DNA from: Bhargavaea changchunensis
Lineage (GTDB): Bacteria > Bacillota > Bacilli > Bacillales_A > Planococcaceae
DNA: 64,000 bases
Direction of reading: 5' to 3'
Assembly (NCBI RefSeq): GCF_042665595.1
Contig: NZ_JBHTCT010000037.1
Span: forward strand, 124,001-188,000
The notes beneath the pieces are model-generated. The model ran no database searches. It was not told the DNA's origin and was given only the letters and a program-made list of their open reading frames with translations. Positions 57,070 to 64,000 of the stretch are shown piece by piece (position 1 is the stretch's first letter; the number at the start of each line of letters is the position of its first letter). The position numbers were made by a program, and so were the translations under genes.

Positions 57070-59013
57070 CTAACGTTTGTATATGATGTCGTACCATTCG
57101 AACTTTTTATCCGTAATACCCAATGCTTGGGCAGGTGTTTGTTCTTTCTTGCCCGTTTTATAGGTTAGACAGAAGTTGTAGTAAGTTCTCAAAATCGTGA
57201 TGGCCATCTGAGCGTACTTTGGATTGAAGTTGGCATAAATATAGCTCTTCCCATCCCCCCTTGCCGTGGTAAGGGGTCTTTCCAACATAGAGATTCTCCT
57301 ACGTACCGTTTGAAAGAAAGCATTCACCGCGTTGTCGTTCACGTTAATTAGGATTTTGGCGAGGGCGTTCTCATTCAAATGATTCAAATCGGTTAGAACA
57401 TCCAGTTTGCGGTAGCCTCGGTCAAGCGAGGGAATGGGATGGTCAATTCGGTTTTTCAATTGTGTGTAGTACACTTCACCATTAGGAGCGACATGCTGCT
57501 CTTGGAATTTGTGTTGCTTTAATTGATCTTCCAAGTACCAAATGGCCATCATCTCTAAGTTTTTTGAGTCATAGCCTTTGGCTTCGGACCATTCCTTCAA
57601 GGAACCAATGGCGGAATGATAGGCACTCTTTGCCTGTCCACGAGTCAGATTCTTAACGGTCATGCAGAGGAAGTAATGGGCCATTTTGCTTCTGATTTCC
57701 TCATTAAAGACACTGAAGATGGACTTCTTCAATGATTCGTCGCTGTCAGATATGAATCGCCATCTGTCTGTGTTGAGCATCTGCCGAATGAGCCAAAAGT
57801 GAGCTATTGCAGTGTAGGTTTGACTTACGTGCAAGCCGTCTACATAGTTACGCCTTAATTCAAAGTGGCGAAGTTCCTCTCGGTATTCAGCCATCGATTG
57901 AGTGTCATTAGTAGTTGGCTTCATAGGAGCCGTGCCATATTCACCGAAACGGGCAAACCTTTGATGGTAAATCGCCAGGTGGTCATCTTTAAATCTGTGC
58001 GTGTGGTCGATGACATCATCCAAAGAAACATCCCAGTCATAGCAAATGTCCGAACGGAAGACATACCTCGAATTCTTGTCGGCGGATGCAAGCAAAAAAG
58101 TCATCATCTGCCTATCCTCATACACCTCGCCCCAACTCTTCCCTTGCCCTTTCTTTGGAACATTGTTCAAAGCATAATGGAGCTTATCGGTCGTAATCCA
58201 CAGTTCAGGAAACTCTTTCTTCTGTAATGCTTTTGTTTCATGAGTCTCCAGAAACTCCAAGCAACAGCGATAAAGCCATTCCAGCTTGTGATAATACGTC
58301 CCTTTCCCGATTTTCAAAATCTCACAAGAGCGATTAATTGGAACCTTATTCACTATAAGTTCAGCAAATCGGGGGAGAATTTCATTTTTCTTTTGATTAA
58401 AAGTCACGTTCTGCCGTTTATTAGGACGGACAGACGTGATTTTTTTGCATGTCTTGCACTGATATTTCTGCGACTTTGCAACATTGGTTCCTCGTTTATA
58501 AAAGGACTTGGGGGCTGTTTTAGGTGTATGCATAGAAACAGAGCAACCGTCCTTATGGAATTCATAATCAACCTCAACAGGCTTCACTTGGTTGATGCGG
58601 ACAAGGCGGTCAATTTCCTCTGCAATTGACCAGTTCGACAAGGCCCTTGTTGTGCAGTTACCAGTAGGAGGGGATTTAGGGTCTACTTTTTCTTCATTAC
58701 ATCGAATTGCTGACTCGTTGCTCTTGCTGTTCAATCGATATCTGGAAGGGATTCCCTTGATATCAAATTTCTCTTGGGGCATCCCATAGTTTTTGCACAA
58801 GGGATTGGTACATTTGTTCAAGCTCAGCTCGTAAACTTTCCCCTGAAAAGAGAATCTGAATGGACGGAAAGCCTCTTTTGTCCGTTTCGTGTTGAATTTC
58901 TTAGGGCTCAAAACTTCATATTCGGATTCCCTTAATATCAGTTCATCGTCCGATACTGGATATTCGAATTCAATAAACCGATGAGCAGATGAAACGAGTT
59001 CTTTATAGATCAT
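57070..59013 (-). CDS. Large zinc-finger transposase-like protein
   Basis: 647 aa. N-terminal cysteine pairs (C68-x4-C73; C186-x2-C189 in KYQCKTCKKIT) suggest zinc ribbons as in IS1/IS1595-type proteins, followed by an HTH-like NRSCEILKIGKGTYYHKLEWL (about 227-247). Then a possible DDE catalytic core: D276 in LWITTDKLHY and SADKNSRYVFRSDICYDWDVS; other acidic residues cannot be fixed by eye. The transposase role rests mainly on context: it is the only enzyme-like gene inside an element with inverted repeats and target duplication. Overlaps the upstream ribbon-helix-helix-like gene by 11 nt. Confidence 0.65.
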   Translation of the reverse strand: MIYKELVSSAHRFIEFEYPVSDDELILRESEYEVLSPKKFNTKRTKEAFRPFRFSFQGKVYELSLNKCTNPLCKNYGMPQEKFDIKGIPSRYRLNSKSNESAIRCNEEKVDPKSPPTGNCTTRALSNWSIAEEIDRLVRINQVKPVEVDYEFHKDGCSVSMHTPKTAPKSFYKRGTNVAKSQKYQCKTCKKITSVRPNKRQNVTFNQKKNEILPRFAELIVNKVPINRSCEILKIGKGTYYHKLEWLYRCCLEFLETHETKALQKKEFPELWITTDKLHYALNNVPKKGQGKSWGEVYEDRQMMTFLLASADKNSRYVFRSDICYDWDVSLDDVIDHTHRFKDDHLAIYHQRFARFGEYGTAPMKPTTNDTQSMAEYREELRHFELRRNYVDGLHVSQTYTAIAHFWLIRQMLNTDRWRFISDSDESLKKSIFSVFNEEIRSKMAHYFLCMTVKNLTRGQAKSAYHSAIGSLKEWSEAKGYDSKNLEMMAIWYLEDQLKQHKFQEQHVAPNGEVYYTQLKNRIDHPIPSLDRGYRKLDVLTDLNHLNENALAKILINVNDNAVNAFFQTVRRRISMLERPLTTARGDGKSYIYANFNPKYAQMAITILRTYYNFCLTYKTGKKEQTPAQALGITDKKFEWYDIIYKR

Positions 59014-59239
59014 CTTCTTTCAGCTCCAAGTCTTTTAGAATCCGCTTGTTATTCCGCTTTGATTTGATGTGGGATTTGAACTCCTCGTCATGGAGAAGGT
59101 TTTCAAGGAACTCGGATACGACCTCGTCCGTGCTGTAACCTGTGTACTCTGCATAATGCTCGACCAAACGTGCGACTTTGTGATTGATTGTCCAGGTGAC
59201 CTTTTCTTTGTTGGCATTTTTCGGTGTAATGAAATTCAT
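59003..59239 (-). CDS. Small DNA-binding protein, ribbon-helix-helix-like (transposon regulator)
   Basis: 78 aa. KVTWTINHKVARLVEHYAEYTGYSTDEVVSEFLENLLHDEEF reads as one beta strand and two helices, the CopG/Arc plan (strand VTWTI, helix A VARLVEHYAEYTG, helix B STDEVVSEFLENLL), with a basic C-terminus (KSKRNNKRILKDLELKEDD). Likely represses or guides the co-transcribed transposase and may bind the phased repeat array that precedes its start. AAAGGA lies upstream of the ATG. Confidence 0.65.
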   Translation of the reverse strand: MNFITPKNANKEKVTWTINHKVARLVEHYAEYTGYSTDEVVSEFLENLLHDEEFKSHIKSKRNNKRILKDLELKEDDL

Positions 59240-59250
59240 TTCTATATTCC

Positions 59251-59340
59251 TTTCAGCGGTTTTTTTAGCAGTGGTTTTAGCAACAAAATCAGCAGCAGTT
59301 TCAGCAGGATTTCAGCAACGTTTTAGCAGTCGTTTTAGCA
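59251..59340 (-). repeat. Iteron-like array, eight TTT(T/C)AGCA units at 11-12 bp
   Basis: On the plus strand TTTCAGCG/TTTTAGCA/TTTCAGCA-type octamers begin at 59251, 59263, 59275, 59287, 59299, 59310, 59321 and 59333, a spacing of 12,12,12,12,11,11,12. It lies immediately upstream of the ribbon-helix-helix-like gene (minus strand) and 160 bp inside the right terminal repeat. The phasing suggests a cooperatively filled protein-binding array. Part of the 490-bp gap 59239-59729, which carries no gene. Confidence 0.82.
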
Positions 59341-59355
59341 CGATTTTTTGATCGT

Positions 59356-59400
59356 ACAATAATTATTGTGCGTTTGTCAAAACTCATGCTAATTAGCATG
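59356..59400. promoter_or_regulatory. Two perfect palindromes upstream of the transposon regulator
   Basis: ACAATAATTATTGT (59356-59369) and CATGCTAATTAGCATG (59385-59400) are perfect 14- and 16-bp palindromes, 29-30 bp apart, at the far side of the iteron array from the regulator gene. Probable operators or promoter elements; the second contains the TTAGCA motif of the array. Confidence 0.5.
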
Positions 59401-59498
59401 TTAAAATCATTGCCAAAACGGGATAAACCCATGCATATCAACAAAAAAAGACCGCCGAAATCATTGCTGATTCGGGGTCTAATTCCACTGTTATTTCT

Positions 59499-59527
59499 TG
59501 TTTTGCACCACACAACTGAACGGGTTA
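59499..59527 (-). repeat. Right terminal inverted repeat
   Basis: 29 bp beginning TGTTTTGCACC and ending CTGAACGGGTTA, the inverted match of 54258-54285. Confidence 0.88.
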
Positions 59528-59537
59528 CATCGCGGAC
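59528..59537. repeat. Target site duplication, right copy
   Basis: CATCGCGGAC, identical to 54248-54257, abutting the right terminal repeat. Confidence 0.88.
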
Positions 59538-59560
59538 CGGATGCACCGGTCCGTTTTTTT
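59533..59560 (+). terminator. Displaced terminator of the gene ending at 54247
   Basis: CGGACCGG-ATGCA-CCGGTCCG followed by seven T. No plus-strand gene precedes it within the transposon. Excising 54258-59537 would put it directly after the DUF6509-like stop codon, so the transposon entered the terminator region and duplicated its 5' edge. Confidence 0.85.
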
Positions 59561-59651
59561 ATGGATTCAGCACTTATTCTTCCCTTCATCTGAAAAGGCA
59601 AACAACGGCAAACTTTAGAGCAATCTTCTTTCTAAATGAACGGAATTTTCG

Positions 59652-59905
59652 TATAATGGTAGCAAGAAAGGTTGTCTGTCTCCAAGTCTCTCTGGCTCAA
59701 TACAAGTAAGGAGGGATATAAGATATACATGGTAAGGCATCCGAACGGCACGCCGAACCTGACCGGCTCACAGCCCGGTGACTACGAAGAAGTCCTCAAC
59801 ATGATTGATGAGGGCGGACCGGTCCATACAATCCGCGAGGAACGGGACTTCCGGCTGGAAAACGGCTTCGGCGAAGAGGAACTCAGAAACATCACGTATC
59901 AGTAA
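59652..59905 (+). CDS. Small acidic protein with doubtful start (58 aa from 59729)
   Basis: From ATG 59729 the protein is 58 aa (MVRHPNGTPNLTGSQPGDYEEVLNMIDEGGPVHTIREERDFRLENGFGEEELRNITYQ). No family recognised. GGAGG is 14 nt from that ATG, too far, but 8 nt from an in-frame ATA at 59723, which would add Ile-Tyr. A TATAAT-like -10 lies at 59652-59657, so the feature range includes the leader. G+C-rich codons match the chromosome, not the transposon. Followed by a strong hairpin. Confidence 0.5.
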
Positions 59906-59911
59906 ACGAGC

Positions 59912-59950
59912 GAACAGCGCCCCCCTGCATCGTGCGGGAGGGCGCTGTTC
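59912..59950. terminator. Bidirectional terminator
   Basis: GAACAGCGCCC pairs with GGGCGCTGTTC (11 bp) across a 17-nt loop, between the small acidic protein and the convergent VOC gene. Confidence 0.8.
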
Positions 59951-59967
59951 ATTGCTTAATATTACAC

Positions 59968-60351
59968 TCAGTTATTGCAGATCATTAGAACATTGCCGTC
60001 CGGGTCCCGGAAGTTAAAGTAGGCAAAATCGCCGATCCGCTCAATCTCTCTTGCGATCGGAATGTCATTCTCCTTGATGAACCGGTAAGCCTCGTCGATA
60101 TCCTCGGCATAAAAATTAAACAACACATGATCAGATGACTGAAGGCTGAAACCAGGATCAAACGTGTGGTCGTCCAGCGTCAATCCGGCCTTAGAGGAGA
60201 CGGGGACATTATAAACAGGCGACTCAACATCCCGTTCATCAAACGGAAGCCCGAGCAAGCGGCTGTACCAGGCTGCAGACTTTTTCAGGTCACTGACATG
60301 AATAAACACATTGTTGACCTTGCCGGCAATCGGCGAAACAGTAGAATTCAT
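59968..60351 (-). CDS. VOC-family (glyoxalase/bleomycin-resistance fold) protein
   Basis: 127 aa. KVNNVFIHVSDLKKSAAWYSRLLGLPFDE is the first beta-alpha-beta module and EDIDEAYRFIKENDIPI...FNFRDPDGNVLMIC the second, ending in the typical DPDGN turn. Metal-dependent dioxygenase, lyase or drug-binding roles occur in the family; no prediction here. ATG at 60351 is 6 nt after GGTGG; upstream ATGs are less well placed. Confidence 0.88.
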   Translation of the reverse strand: MNSTVSPIAGKVNNVFIHVSDLKKSAAWYSRLLGLPFDERDVESPVYNVPVSSKAGLTLDDHTFDPGFSLQSSDHVLFNFYAEDIDEAYRFIKENDIPIAREIERIGDFAYFNFRDPDGNVLMICNN

Positions 60352-60524
60352 CGTCATCCACCTTTCAATGAGGGTTAATCTTAGCATTCAATAAGGCGGA
60401 TGGAATTCCTTTATTTTTACAAATAAACACGGACTGGGTAGTGCGCGGATTAACCTCAATGTCTTCAATTCATAACTACTGTATATGGTAGACTGTAAAT
60501 AACTTGGAAAAATGAGGTGGGAGT

Positions 60525-60926
60525 GTGAAGAAGGAGATCCACGTTGTGGGAGCCGTAATTTGCAGAGAAGGAAAAATTCTTTGTGCTCAGCGCGGAGCAG
60601 CCAAAACCCTTGCTTATAAATGGGAGTTTCCTGGCGGGAAAATTGAAGAGGGTGAAACGCCGGAAAAAGCTTTGATCCGAGAAATTCAAGAAGAAATGAA
60701 TTGTGTAATTAACGTTGGAGAAAAAGTTGAACACACTGTTCATAAATATGATTTTGGATTCATTCACCTCACAACATTTCATTGTGAATTAGTGTCTGGC
60801 GAATTAAGGTTAACCGAACATATCGATATAAAATGGCTTGATCCTAAAGAATTACATACCTTAGACTGGGCGCCAGCAGATATACCAGCTATTAAAAAGC
60901 TCCAGACCTTACATACTCTCCAATGA
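60525..60926 (+). CDS. MutT-like Nudix hydrolase
   Basis: 133 aa. Nudix box GGKIEEGETPEKALIREIQEEM (about 37-58) fits Gx5Ex7REUxEE. The N-terminal VVGAVICREGKILCAQRG and WEFPGGK pattern matches MutT/NudG-type (deoxy)nucleotide pyrophosphohydrolases that clear oxidised or modified nucleotides. GTG start with GAGGTGGGAG upstream. It is AT-richer than the chromosome and 15 nt before the large helicase gene, so the two probably form one operon. Confidence 0.9.
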   Translation: MKKEIHVVGAVICREGKILCAQRGAAKTLAYKWEFPGGKIEEGETPEKALIREIQEEMNCVINVGEKVEHTVHKYDFGFIHLTTFHCELVSGELRLTEHIDIKWLDPKELHTLDWAPADIPAIKKLQTLHTLQ

Positions 60927-60941
60927 CTAGGGGTGAACCAA

Positions 60942-63900
60942 ATGAAGCAAGGCATATATGAGCTATTAATCAACGAGAAAATTAGAACAGATTTAGATGC
61001 GCTTTCGCTCGAGCTCTATGCCATTGATACAGAAAAGCTTGATGAGGAAGAAGCGAAAACGTATCTCTCTGCCTATATCGGTGCTGTTACAAAAAAAGCA
61101 TTATCGCTGGTTCGGGAGAATAAAACTGATACCAAGTTGCTCACACAAATCAAAGTTTGTAACCAAATCATCAAGACATTAAGTGAACAGCTTCATGAAA
61201 AGGAATTTCTGCAATTACAACTCGATGAACATGGAGAAATCCTGACTTCCATCTACGAAAAGTTGAATTCTGTCTATGCATTGAAAAACGCAAAGCCCGT
61301 CAGGCCGGTTACATCTATCTCCCAAAGTTCCTTATTTACCGGATCACAAGCTGAACCGAACATGCTTGAAGAACTTCGGAAGGAAATCCTCTCTGCTGAT
61401 GAGATCGACTGGCTTGTCTCGTTCGTGAAGTGGTCAGGCACTCGAATTGTACTCGACGAACTTCGTCAGTTTACTTCAAGAGGTGGAAAGCTCCGAGTGA
61501 TCACCACTTCCTATATGGAGGCCACTGATTACAAAGCTCTTGAGGAGCTCAGTAAACTTCCTAACACAGAAATGCGTGTTTCTCTCGATAAAGAACGAAC
61601 CCGATTGCATGCTAAAGCCTATCTTTTTAAGCGAGAAACGGGCTTCAGTACGGCATATATCGGCTCCTCCAATTTGTCTAACCCCGCTCTTACGTCGGGC
61701 CTAGAGTGGAATCTGAAAGTCACAGAGCAGGATTCTTTCGATATCATCCGTAAATTCAAGGCAACATTTGAAAGCTATTGGAACGACGAAGAGTTCCAAT
61801 CGTTAAGTAAAGATCGGTCGTGGCTTCTTCTTCGTTCCAGCCTCACAAAAGATCGTGTGGCTGAAGAACAGGCTGCATATCATTTGGATATCCGCCCGTA
61901 TTATTATCAGCAGGAAATACTAGATGAACTACAGGCTGAACGAGAAGTACATGGCCGGTATCGTAATCTGGTCGTGGCTGCGACAGGCGTAGGGAAAACA
62001 GTCATTTCTGCTTTCGACTTTAAACGAATTTTAAAATCCAAACCAAATGCCAAGCTACTATTTATTGCCCACCGGGAGGAAATCTTAACGCAAAGTTTAG
62101 CGACGTTCCGAGCGATTTTAAAGGATGCCAACTTTGGGGAGTTGTTGGTGGGTCAACATGTTCCAACTTCGATGGATCATTTGTTCATGAGCATCCAAAG
62201 TTGGAATAGCAAGAATATGGCTACAAGAAGCTCTCGGGATTTCTATGACATGATTATTGTCGATGAATTCCACCATGCCGCTGCACCCACCTACCGAAGA
62301 ATGCTGGAGCATTATGATCCTGAAATATTGCTAGGCTTAACTGCAACCCCAGAGCGAATGGACCAACAAAGTATTCTGAGTTACTTCGATGACTACATTG
62401 CATCAGAAATGCGTCTGACCGAGGCGATCAATCGAAAGTTACTTTCCCCATTCCATTACTTTTGCGTCACTGACATCGTTGACCTATCGGCAATGAAATG
62501 GTCGAGAAGGGGGTACGATACAGAGCAGCTGACGAATTTGTATACGGCCAATGATCGGAGGAGCGATTTAATCATCCAAGCGATTCAGCGGTATGTGACC
62601 TCGATTGACAGCGTAAAAGGAATCGGTTTTTGCGTTTCAGTTGAGCATGCGGTTTATATGGCAAAGTACTTTAACAAAAAAGGAATATCGTCCATTGCGC
62701 TTCATGGGAAATCTCCAGATGAAGAACGTGAAACCGCGAAACGAAAATTGGAATCAGGTGAGATCCGATTGATCTTTGTTGTCGATCTCTATAACGAAGG
62801 CGTAGATATCCCTGTAGTAAATACAATCCTGTTTTTGCGTCCAACTGAAAGTCTGACAGTCTTTCTTCAACAGCTTGGCCGGGGATTACGGTTACATGAG
62901 GATAAAGAATGTTTGACAGTATTAGACTTTATCGGACAAGCGCATAAGGATTACCCGTTTGAAGAAAAGTTCAGGGCACTCGTTGGGCCGACCAAACATC
63001 CCATTCGCCATTACGTGGAAAATGGCTTTTCTTACTTGCCAAAGGGCTCCGTAATTCAGATGGAGAAACAAGCAAAGGAATACGTCTTGCGAAATGTAAA
63101 AGCTACCAAGGCCTCAAAGAAACAACTTGTGGAAAAGCTTCGCTACTTTGAGCAAGACACTGGCGAGTCATTAACACTTCTTAGATTTTTGAAATACGAA
63201 CAACTTTCACTTCAGGAGTTTTATGGCACGCAGCGCAATCGAACATTCGAGGAATTAAAAGCGGAAGCAGATCTCCGGAAGGAATTTAGCAATCCGTATT
63301 TGCCAACGATAAGAAAGCAGATCCATAAGCTGTTTCACATTGATTCACAAGACCTCATTAAATTTTTCATTCGTTATGTAAATGGTGCGGAGCCTCAGAC
63401 GGAGCAAGATCAATTGATGGTTGGCATGTTTTATTATTCTTTTTACCGGAAGCCACCCAAAGAAATAAGTGTTGAATCGATGGATGAAGTGCTTCGCGAT
63501 CTACTAGATTACGAAGAAAATAAAAATGAGATTCTGGCTGTTTTAGAAGTGTGTTATGAAAACATTCATCACGTAGATCTGCAGTCACCGTTTGTTTTCC
63601 CTTCTCCGTTGCGTGTGCACGGTCGCTACACGACCGACCAGATCATGGCGGCGTTTGACTATTACAATGACCAGCAAGCCCCCGCTTTCCGTGAAGGAGT
63701 CAAACACTTTGAACAAAAAAAGACAGACATTTTCTTTATTACGCTGAACAAATCCGACAAGGAATTCTCGGAATCTACCATGTATGAAGACTACGCAATT
63801 AGCGATCGGCTATTTCATTGGCAAACACAAAGCCGTACTTCTGAGATGAGTACTACTGCACAGCGCTATATCCATCAGCAGGAAAGAGGACAGCAGATTG

Positions 63901-64000
63901 CGTTATTTGTGCGGGAATACAAGATGGAAGAAGGATTTACTGCACCATTTACATTCTTAGGAACTGCAAATTATGTGAGTCATGAAGGAAGCCAGCCGGT
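60942..64000 (+). CDS. PLD-nuclease/SF2 helicase/DUF3427-like protein (3' truncated by window end)
   Basis: At least 1019 codons visible, open to the window end. In order: a helical N-terminus (1-130), a PLD-type domain with the HxK part of the phospholipase D motif (RLHAKAYLFKRETGFSTAYIGSSNLSNPALTSGLEWN, about 225-260), SF2 helicase motifs AATGVGKT (I), IIVDEFHHA (DEFH, II), GLTATPER (III), and the second RecA domain with NEGVDIP and QQLGRGLRL (VI). The distal part, LFHWQTQSRTSEMSTTAQRYIHQQ and PFTFLGTANYVSHEG, matches my recollection of the DUF3427 domain. ATG at 60942 follows AGGGGTGA. Such fusions are found among antiphage-type genes. Confidence 0.8.
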   Translation, partial: MKQGIYELLINEKIRTDLDALSLELYAIDTEKLDEEEAKTYLSAYIGAVTKKALSLVRENKTDTKLLTQIKVCNQIIKTLSEQLHEKEFLQLQLDEHGEILTSIYEKLNSVYALKNAKPVRPVTSISQSSLFTGSQAEPNMLEELRKEILSADEIDWLVSFVKWSGTRIVLDELRQFTSRGGKLRVITTSYMEATDYKALEELSKLPNTEMRVSLDKERTRLHAKAYLFKRETGFSTAYIGSSNLSNPALTSGLEWNLKVTEQDSFDIIRKFKATFESYWNDEEFQSLSKDRSWLLLRSSLTKDRVAEEQAAYHLDIRPYYYQQEILDELQAEREVHGRYRNLVVAATGVGKTVISAFDFKRILKSKPNAKLLFIAHREEILTQSLATFRAILKDANFGELLVGQHVPTSMDHLFMSIQSWNSKNMATRSSRDFYDMIIVDEFHHAAAPTYRRMLEHYDPEILLGLTATPERMDQQSILSYFDDYIASEMRLTEAINRKLLSPFHYFCVTDIVDLSAMKWSRRGYDTEQLTNLYTANDRRSDLIIQAIQRYVTSIDSVKGIGFCVSVEHAVYMAKYFNKKGISSIALHGKSPDEERETAKRKLESGEIRLIFVVDLYNEGVDIPVVNTILFLRPTESLTVFLQQLGRGLRLHEDKECLTVLDFIGQAHKDYPFEEKFRALVGPTKHPIRHYVENGFSYLPKGSVIQMEKQAKEYVLRNVKATKASKKQLVEKLRYFEQDTGESLTLLRFLKYEQLSLQEFYGTQRNRTFEELKAEADLRKEFSNPYLPTIRKQIHKLFHIDSQDLIKFFIRYVNGAEPQTEQDQLMVGMFYYSFYRKPPKEISVESMDEVLRDLLDYEENKNEILAVLEVCYENIHHVDLQSPFVFPSPLRVHGRYTTDQIMAAFDYYNDQQAPAFREGVKHFEQKKTDIFFITLNKSDKEFSESTMYEDYAISDRLFHWQTQSRTSEMSTTAQRYIHQQERGQQIALFVREYKMEEGFTAPFTFLGTANYVSHEGSQP

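Larger units (their letters stand above)
54258..59527. mobile_element. 5.27-kb transposon with inverted repeats and 10-bp target duplication
   Basis: The left end (54258-54285, begins TAACCCGTTCAGTTG) is repeated inverted at the right end (59499-59527, ends CAACTGAACGGGTTA) with one mismatch and one indel over 28/29 bp. Both ends are flanked by CATCGCGGAC. The interior is strongly AT-rich compared with the chromosome and carries a ribbon-helix-helix-like gene and a 647-aa transposase-like gene (minus strand) plus four cargo genes. Removing it restores a perfect terminator behind the gene ending at 54247. Both ends also carry short motifs with TTAGC spaced 12 bp apart. Confidence 0.88.

Noticed and set aside
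59251..59340. The repeat array as a CRISPR
   Set aside because: Units are 8 bp at 12-bp spacing; there are no spacers of 25-40 bp and no cas genes.
59301..59546. 81-codon minus-strand frame across the right end of the transposon
   Set aside because: It spans the terminal inverted repeat, the target duplication and half of the repeat array, has no ribosome site, and is not protein-like.

Overview
The window looks like a chromosome segment of a moderately high G+C, endospore-forming Bacillales species. Strong AGGAGG-type ribosome binding sites, a CotF-family coat protein, RRNPP (Rap/NprR/PlcR-class) regulators, YdbS/YdbT proteins, a LexA (DinR-type) box and a YtrA-like operon all point there. 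A Planococcaceae member is my best guess, but this is inference.

Layout. 1-4.5 kb: housekeeping genes (thioesterase, lipoprotein, coiled-coil protein, ECF sigma factor with a membrane partner, TauE exporter) and an intergenic repeat. 4.5-19.4 kb: an NprR-like regulator, a 46-aa secreted peptide probably acting as its pheromone, and a 13-kb operon for a thiopeptide-type RiPP. The operon holds three Cys/Ser/Thr-rich precursors, a split LanB dehydratase, a second SpaB_C protein suited to pyridine formation, a zinc-site/YcaO cyclodehydratase with an RRE-bearing partner, SagB-type oxidases and an ABC exporter. 19.5-23.3 kb: a YtrA-type GntR/ABC operon with a visible operator and a second ABC pair, possible self-protection functions. 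23.3-26.7 kb: a low-GC orphan, glutamate racemase, an M15 peptidase with an apparent non-canonical start, and glutaminase. 26.8-31.2 kb: a second RiPP-like locus with a PlcR-like regulator, a LanB-like protein, a SpaB_C protein and a 36-aa PapR-like peptide whose promoter carries a TATGC-N6-GCATA box. No precursor peptide is visible there.

31.3-54.2 kb: mostly chromosomal genes (mscL, M28 peptidase, PadR/HAAS pair, RDD protein, acetamidase family, alkyltransferase-like protein, ydbS/ydbT, DUF2207, CotF, GNAT, a complete sugar ABC importer, amidinotransferase, DUF302, M23 peptidase, a two-component system, HtrA). Between some of these lie degenerate tandem repeats phased at exactly 20 or 22 bp. 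54.26-59.53 kb: a 5.27-kb low-GC transposon with 28/29-bp terminal inverted repeats and a 10-bp target duplication, inserted in the terminator of the preceding gene. It carries a ribbon-helix-helix-like gene, a large zinc-finger transposase-like gene, a 12-bp-phased repeat array and four cargo genes. 59.7-64 kb: a small protein, a VOC protein, a MutT hydrolase and the start of a large PLD/helicase/DUF3427-like protein that runs off the window.

The most interesting content is the pair of peptide-signal-linked RiPP loci (a full thiopeptide-type cluster and an orphan LanB/SpaB_C pair), the well-delimited transposon, and the helix-phased intergenic repeats.
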